Below, piece after piece: positions 58,351 through 64,000 of a stretch of DNA of 64,000 nt. The stretch is from Zea mays. Lineage: Eukaryota; Streptophyta; Magnoliopsida; Poales; Poaceae. The stretch's first letter is position 1. Every line of letters starts with the position of its first letter. The position numbers and the translations under genes were made by a program. The notes beneath the pieces were generated by a model. The model saw nothing but the letters and a program-made list of their open reading frames with translations. It did no database searches and had not been told where the DNA came from. The DNA is taken from contig NC_050099.1 of NCBI RefSeq assembly GCF_902167145.1, positions 14,708,434 to 14,772,433 of the forward strand. The letters are read 5' to 3'.

Positions 58351-61300
58351 TGAAGCGTCCCCAATCCTCTGGGACTCAAATGTGATACAATTACTAGTCC
58401 CAGGAGGCTAGTAAACACATTTATACATCAGATGATTACAGATCTGCTTAAACGATACAAACCTATAAAGGTGGCGAACAACTTTAAGAGTTGGTCCACA
58501 ACTTGGGACATATCATCAGAGTGGGGCTGAAGCAGCCCGATATACGCAGCGAAGCAAATCAGCGGTCCAACAGCCACAGGCAAGGTTGGGAACAGTCGTA
58601 ACTCTTACCCGATCTCCTTTTTCTAAAAAACAACAAATAAGCAAGGGTGAGTACAAACGTACTCAGCAGCCCACCTTCACCCACGGAATGGGGAAATCAG
58701 ATATAATGCATGGAATATGTGGAGTTCAGGATATTTTGCAGAAACAGCAATATTTTATGCAGGGTTGTTTTGTAAAACATTTTGTATTTTGCAAAGTGCA
58801 TCCTCTCCCAAAGGAGCAGGAAGTTTTTCAATATTAGAATAAAATCCCCTGGACTAAACCATCCAGGTATCTCAGCAGTTTCCCACTGGTTTTCATTTTC
58901 AAAAAAAACAGCTACTGGACTTCCTGTCCACCATAGCTCACGGCTCAACCGCCGGACCTTTTAAAAACCATTTTTCTCAAACGCACCCTTTTTGAAAACC
59001 AAACATTAATTGCCATACCATACCAGACTCGTCCATTCCTGTGGACACAGACTATTCGAATAGGTTTTCAAACTCTGCGCAGAGGGGTACACTTTACCCA
59101 CTAGTTCGGCTCTGCGATCCCATGGCCAATGAGACCTGAATCCGACTATCTTTCTTTCCCCCCACGTCCTAACCTTAACGGTTATTCGGAAGGAGTCAGG
59201 CCACCACCATGTCCAAACCGGACAAAACTTTCCCCCTCCTTATCCTCTCGGTGCTCCCCAGCCTTCATAACCCTGGGGTTGGACCGTACGAGTTCAGATT
59301 GAGTGACTGCCCACACAGTCTCGAGTGGTTGTACTATTAAAGAGTACAGGTAGTGAAGATGACAAACCGGTCTTTATATGAGGGGACAATCCTTCTGCTC
59401 ACGCCTAAACCAGCTGAGCCAACACCTTAGGCCCTCCCCTAAACCAGGGAGTCCCTGATTATCCCACTCAAAGGTGATAAGGGTGAAAACCCGTCATCAT
59501 ACACATTTTGAAAAGCATTTTCTTTGAAAACTCACACCTTTCCTCAAATCATTTGTAACAAATATATCAGGGATTGATTGCGGCAAGTGGCTAGGTGGCC
59601 ATAATAACTTGTCTCAAAGTCATATCATGCATAAAATAACAGGCTGAGGGTTGTGGTTGAAAAACATAGGTAATTTATACATCAAAGGGATCCAGTGAGC
59701 TTGCCGTGCTTATTCGGCGAAGGGGGAAGGGGAGCTCGCGGAACTGGCTTCTGGCTCCACCGCCTAGCGTAGACTCGTGGATCTGGCCTCCACGAGACGG
59801 CACGAACGCTCCGAAACTATGCAACATGAACAAGCAAACATACAAACGAGCAAGTATACCAACAAATATTTAGTAAAGTGGTCAGAATAGTGATACATGG
59901 ATGGGTAGAGTCTTGAGTAGAATATGTGTCATGTGGTGTTGAGATACTACTAGTGGTGGAGCGGAGGTGCTTACCAGGAGGGTGGACTGAAGGCGAAGCG
60001 ACACTAGGCGTGTAGCCGGCAGAGCAGAGTAACTGAGTGGGTGGGGTGTTTGCCTTGGTTGAGGGTGTTGAGTGTGTGTGGAGAGGGAGAGGGTAGCTGG
60101 GTGTATTTATAGCTGGGTGTATGTGGTGTAGCACAGTCAAGTTCACTGTTGGTGAGAATAGTGACGAATGAATCGTCTGACTTAGTATGAACATGAGAGT
60201 TATAGGCAGAATATGGGACAAGAGTATTTTGGGAGTTGTCTGGAATATGGACCATGCTTAAGGGATGACATGGTTGGATAGGGAATAGTTTGATAAGAAT
60301 TTAGAAACAAGAATTATTGGAATTTGAGTTTGGGAGCCTGGTTCGAAGGAATCTCAAAGTTAAGTGTGCTTAACTTGGAGAAACCTAGGATGGGTGACCA
60401 GATGGGAAGTTCCCTACTGGAAGGAAAATCACAGTCACCGGAGTTCGTATGACTGGAATATGGGTCTGGCTGGTCTTAGGTGGACTGGACAACATGATGT
60501 ATGAGTAGTTGAAATTTGGGGTGATCGGCTAATCGATGAATAGTAACGATGAATAGTGACAACAAAAAAGTTACTAGATATCATCGATGAGTAGTAACGA
60601 TGATAAATAGTAATGACGATGAATAGTAACGATGATGAATAGTAACACTGAATAGTAACAATGGTGAATAGTGTCAGTGAATAGTAATGATGAATAGTAA
60701 CGGTGAATAGTGATGGTGAATAGTCGTATGAACGAACGATGAACGATGAATAGGAACTATGAACGAACGATGAACGACGAATAGGAACTATGAACGAACG
60801 GACGAACGATCGAATGATCGGACGAACGAACGATCGGAATTTCGGCAGCATAACGGCAGGACAAAGATTATCTGGAAGAACGATGAATAGGGACTATGAA
60901 CGAACGATGAACGACGAATAGGAACTATGAACGAACGGACGAACGATCGAATGATCGGACGAACGAACGATCGGAATTTCGGCAGCATAACGGCAGGACA
61001 AAGATTATCTGGAAGAACGATGAATAGGGACCATGAACGAACGATGAACGATGAATAGGAACTATGAACGAACGATGAACGATCGAATGATCGAACGAAC
61101 GAACGATTAGAATTTCGGCAGCATAACGGCAGGACAAAGATTATTTGGATGAACGAACGGACGAACGATCGAATGATCGGACGAACGAACGATCGGAATT
61201 TCGGCAGCATAACGGCAGGACAAAGATTATCTGGAAGAACGATGAATAGGGACTATGAACGAACGATGAACAATGAATAGGAACTATGAACGAACGATGA

Positions 61301-62123
61301 ATGATGGAATGATCGAACGATCGGAATTTCGGCAGCATAACGGTAGGAAAAAGATTATTTGGACGAACGAACGGACGAACGATCGAACGATCGGACGAAC
61401 GGACCATGAACGATCGGACGAACGATCGAACGATCGGACGAACGAACGAACAAACTAAGAACAGGGGACGAACGATCAAAGAACGATCGAACGATCCTTG
61501 TGCTAGTGTGTGCTTGTGTGGAACATGGAGTGGGTGTGTGTGGGGGGGGGAAGAGAGTTGCCATGAAATGGCTTGGGGTGGGATGAGAGGAGGCCCTTGC
61601 CCCTCTATTTATAGCCATGGTGGGGGGATTAGTGGGAGGGATGAGAGGATTAGTGGGAGGATGAGAGGATTAGTGGGAGATTAGCATGTATTTGTCTTGT
61701 ATAAGTGAGATTAGCTTGTAGAGCTCATCGTATGACACTGGAGGCATACGTATATGTATGAGCATGAAGGAAGTTATGAAGAAAATATTTGTAGAGACTT
61801 GAAAAATGATTCTGAAGGTATTTCTCACGAGGAAAATACTTGGAGATATATCGGTGGAATATTTGGACTGTATTTCTGGACAGAACTTGAAGGTGGTTAC
61901 TCGAGAAATATTTGGGCAGTATTTCTGAAAAGAAATTGAGGGTGATCACTGGGGAAATATTTGTAGGATATTTTGAGGAGGATTTTGGAGAGAATATAGA
62001 CCACTATAATTTATTTGCTGATATCAACTCGCAAACAAACATTTTGAAATGAAATTTGAAATTCATTTTGAATTTAGAGCGAGTTTGAGAAAATTTCAAG
62101 ATTTGAATTTTTGGGATGCTACA
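58351..62123 (-). repeat. 5' LTR of pol-less element
   Basis: 3773 bp. TATA boxes on the minus strand at about 61605-61615 and 60104-60113. The array parts lie at 60540-61490. The left and right copies differ by sparse substitutions and a gain of about 30 bp in the gaatagtaac array near 60600. Confidence 0.87.
60349..60415 (+). repeat. 5S-rRNA-like segment in LTR (right)
   Basis: Second copy, identical in the 5S-like words to 53468-53534, as expected from the LTR pair. Confidence 0.75.
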
Positions 62124-64000
62124 TTGGTGATCCCTTAGAAAATGATACCGAATGGCTATGTGTTTAGTGCGGCTATGATCAACGGGATTATCCGCCATGC
62201 GGATTGCACTCTCATTATCACATAAGGGTTTGCCTCATCCAAAGTAGTTGCGCGCAACAATGGCCTGCGGCAATATACTCGGCTTCGGCGGTAGAAAGAG
62301 CTACGGAATTTTGCTTCTTTGAAGCCCAAGACACCAAGGATCTTCCCAAGAACTGGCAAGTCCCCGATGTGCTCTTTCTATTAATTTTACACCCTGCCCA
62401 ATCGGCATCCGAATAACCAATCAAATCAAAAGTGGATCCCCTAGGATACCAAAGCCCAAACTTAGGAGTATAAACTAAATATCTCAAGGTTCGTTTTACG
62501 GCCGTAAGGTGAGCTTCCCTAGGGTCGGCTTGGAATCTTGCACACATGCATACGGAAAGCATAATATCCGGTCGAGATGCACATAAATAGAGTAAAGAGC
62601 CTATCATTGACCGGTATACCTTTTGATCCACGGACTTACCTTCCGTGTCGAGGTCGAGATGCCCATTTGTTCCCATGGGTGTCTTGATGGGTTTGGCATC
62701 CTTCATCCCAAACTTGCTTAAGATATCTTGAGTATACTTCGTTTGGCTTAGGAAGGTGCCCTCTTGGAGTTGTTTCACTTGAAATCCTAAGTACTTCAAC
62801 TCCCCCATCATTGACATCTCGAATTTCTGTGTCATAATCCTACTAAATTCTTCACATGTAGACTCGTTAGTAGACCCAAATATAATATCATCAACATAAA
62901 TTTGGCATACAAACAAGTCATTTTCAAGAGTTTTAGTGAATAAAGTAGGATCGGCCTTTCCAACTTTGAAGCCATTAGTGATAAGAAAATATCTAAGGCA
63001 TTCATACCATGCTCTTAGGGCTTGCTTAAGCCCATAAAGCGCCTTAGAGAGTTTATAGACATGGTTAGGGTACTCACTATCTTCAAAGCCGGGAGGTTGC
63101 TCAACATAGACCTCTTCTTTGATTGGTCCATTGAGGAAGGCACTCTTCACGTCCATTTGATAAAGCTTGAAGCCATGGTAAGTAGCATAGGCCAATAATA
63201 TACGAATTGACTCAAGCCTAGCTACGGGTGCATAGGTTTCACCGAAATCCAAACCTTCGACTTGAGAGTATCCTTTGGCCACAAGTCGAGCTTTGTTCCT
63301 TGTCACCACACCATGCTCGTCTTGCTTGTTGCGGAAGACCCATTTGGTTCCTACAACATTTTGATTAGGACGTGGAACTAAATGCCATACCTCGTTCCTA
63401 GTGAAGTTGTTGAGCTCCTCTTGCATCGCCACCACCCAATCCGAATCTTGAAGTGCTTCCTCTACCCTGTGTGGCTCAATAGAGGAAACAAACGAGTAAT
63501 GCTCACAAAAATGTGCAACACGAGATCTAGTGGTTACCCCCTTATGAATCTCGCCGAGGATGGTGTCGACGGGGTGATCTCGTTGGATTGCTTGGTGGAC
63601 TCTTGGGTGTGGCGGTCTTGGTTCTTCATCCTCCTTGTCTTGATCATTTGCATCTCTCCCTTGATCATTGCCGTCATCTTGAGGTGGCTCATCTCTTTGA
63701 TCTTCTACTTCATCATTTTGAGCTTCATCCTCATTTTGAGTTGGTGGAGATGCTTGTGTGGAGGAGGATGGTTGATCTTGTGCACTTGGAGGCTCCTCGG
63801 ATTCTTTAGGACACACATCCCCAATAGACATGTTCCTTAGCGCGATGCATGGAGCCTCTTCATCACCTATCTCATCAGGATCAATTTGCTCTACTTGAGA
63901 CCGTTAGTCTCATCAAACACAACGTGACAAGAAACTTCAACTAGTCCCAAGGACTTGTTAAAGACTTTATGTGCCCTTGTGTTTGAATCATATCCTAGTA
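62124..64000 (-). pseudogene. pol (RT-RNase H): Copia reverse transcriptase-RNase H
   Basis: The reading to the right edge is open from 63831 to 62218 (537 codons). An acidic Gln/Asp/Pro-rich linker leads to the Copia reverse transcriptase: [57 protein letters not shown] and the catalytic YVDD (in [10 protein letters not shown]). RNase H follows with GYSDADWAG and [12 protein letters not shown]. Near 62219 about a dozen codons are missing, so the reading shifts before [14 protein letters not shown]; that part continues to 62124, where the insert begins. Upstream of 63831 a one-base loss near 63905 breaks the frame from the preceding integrase linker. The protein would copy RNA to cDNA in particles. 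Confidence 0.88.

Larger units (their letters stand above)
51472..62123 (-). mobile_element. Pol-less LTR element, Tekay-like, 10.65 kb
   Basis: Two LTRs of about 3.73 and 3.77 kb (51472-55199; 58351-62123) flank only 3.15 kb of internal sequence. The minus strand is the coding strand: the primer site TGGTATCAGAGC lies at 58337-58348 beside the right LTR, and aagtggggtagat (polypurine) beside the left LTR. LTRs begin tgtagcatccc and end gacgcttca on that strand. These ends, the long LTRs and the word gcaagggtgagtac recall Tekay/Del-clade chromoviruses, but no protease, reverse transcriptase, RNase H or integrase is present. Flanks are ctggt (51467-51471) and ttggt (62124-62128), a 5-bp duplication with one mismatch. 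It must depend on another element for movement. Confidence 0.85.
49197..64000 (-). mobile_element. Opie/Ji-type Copia element, 3' part, with nested insert
   Basis: A minus-strand Ty1/Copia element whose 3' LTR is at 49197-50451. Its pol runs to the right edge of the window, where it is cut off. The RNase H region is split by the LTR element at 51472-62123. Without that insert about 4.15 kb of this element are present. A polypurine tract (50452-50466, minus strand aaaaagggggagat) adjoins the LTR. The 3' non-coding part (50470-51360) is rich in ctccccc words. Confidence 0.9.

Noticed and set aside
53123..61618. Several open frames of 70-140 codons rich in RSFVRSFDRSS on the minus strand
   Set aside because: They are translations of the gaac/gatc repeat array in the LTRs, open in many frames and with no protein logic.

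Overview
This is a plant nuclear window, almost certainly from a maize-like grass (Zea). The evidence is the nested pile of LTR retrotransposons of recognisable maize type: Huck-like Ty3/Gypsy, Opie/Ji-type Ty1/Copia whose LTRs are full of CCGGACAGTCCGG palindromes, a CRM-like chromovirus, an RTE LINE, hAT, Tourist and Stowaway MITEs, and long (TA)n tracts. I see no intact host gene, no rRNA or tRNA gene and no CRISPR array. Every sizeable coding region is a transposon gene, most with stops or frameshifts, or a captured or decayed host-gene fragment. Family names come from memory of LTR ends and protein motifs, not from a search.

Layout. 1-2883: 3' part and 3' LTR of a Huck-like element on the + strand, inserted in the gag gene of a minus-strand Copia element (2884-5701). 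5702-23764: older low-copy DNA. It holds a hAT-type element with its target duplication (5749-6245), a nearly intact RTE LINE (6963-10446), a series of related terminal-inverted-repeat elements beside (TA)n tracts (10471-19148) that contain tandem arrays and captured gene pieces (a neutral-invertase exon among them), a SAR1 GTPase pseudogene (20192-20495) and two MITEs. 23765-31357: complete CRM-like chromovirus with a perfect 5-bp target duplication. 31358-33913: MITE-rich DNA. 33919-46463: complete minus-strand Huck-like element with a perfect target duplication (ggagt), an internal pol deletion and a long antisense open frame. It splits what looks like an exon of an unknown gene. 46464-49196: low-copy DNA, a 113-bp (TA)n tract and a second copy of a degraded ORF1-like gene. 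49197-64000: minus-strand Opie/Ji-type Copia, running off the window, whose RNase H domain is split by a 10.65-kb LTR element (51472-62123).

The most interesting object is that 10.65-kb element. It has 3.7-kb LTRs, an initiator-Met-type primer site, no pol genes, one decayed frame for an unrecognised coiled-coil protein, several TATA boxes, long arrays built on CGAACGATCG-type words, and in each LTR a 67-bp stretch closely resembling the internal promoter region of plant 5S rRNA, antisense to the element. The second most interesting theme is the TIR elements abutting (TA)n tracts, at least one of which carries pieces of several host genes.

The elements do not form a shared pathway. They are layers of insertion: Huck-like in Copia (left), chromovirus at the edge of a Stowaway-like MITE, Huck-like in an exon, and the pol-less element in Copia (right). 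Many stop codons in the dead pol genes look like CAG to TAG or CGA to TGA changes, as expected from long-term cytosine methylation.
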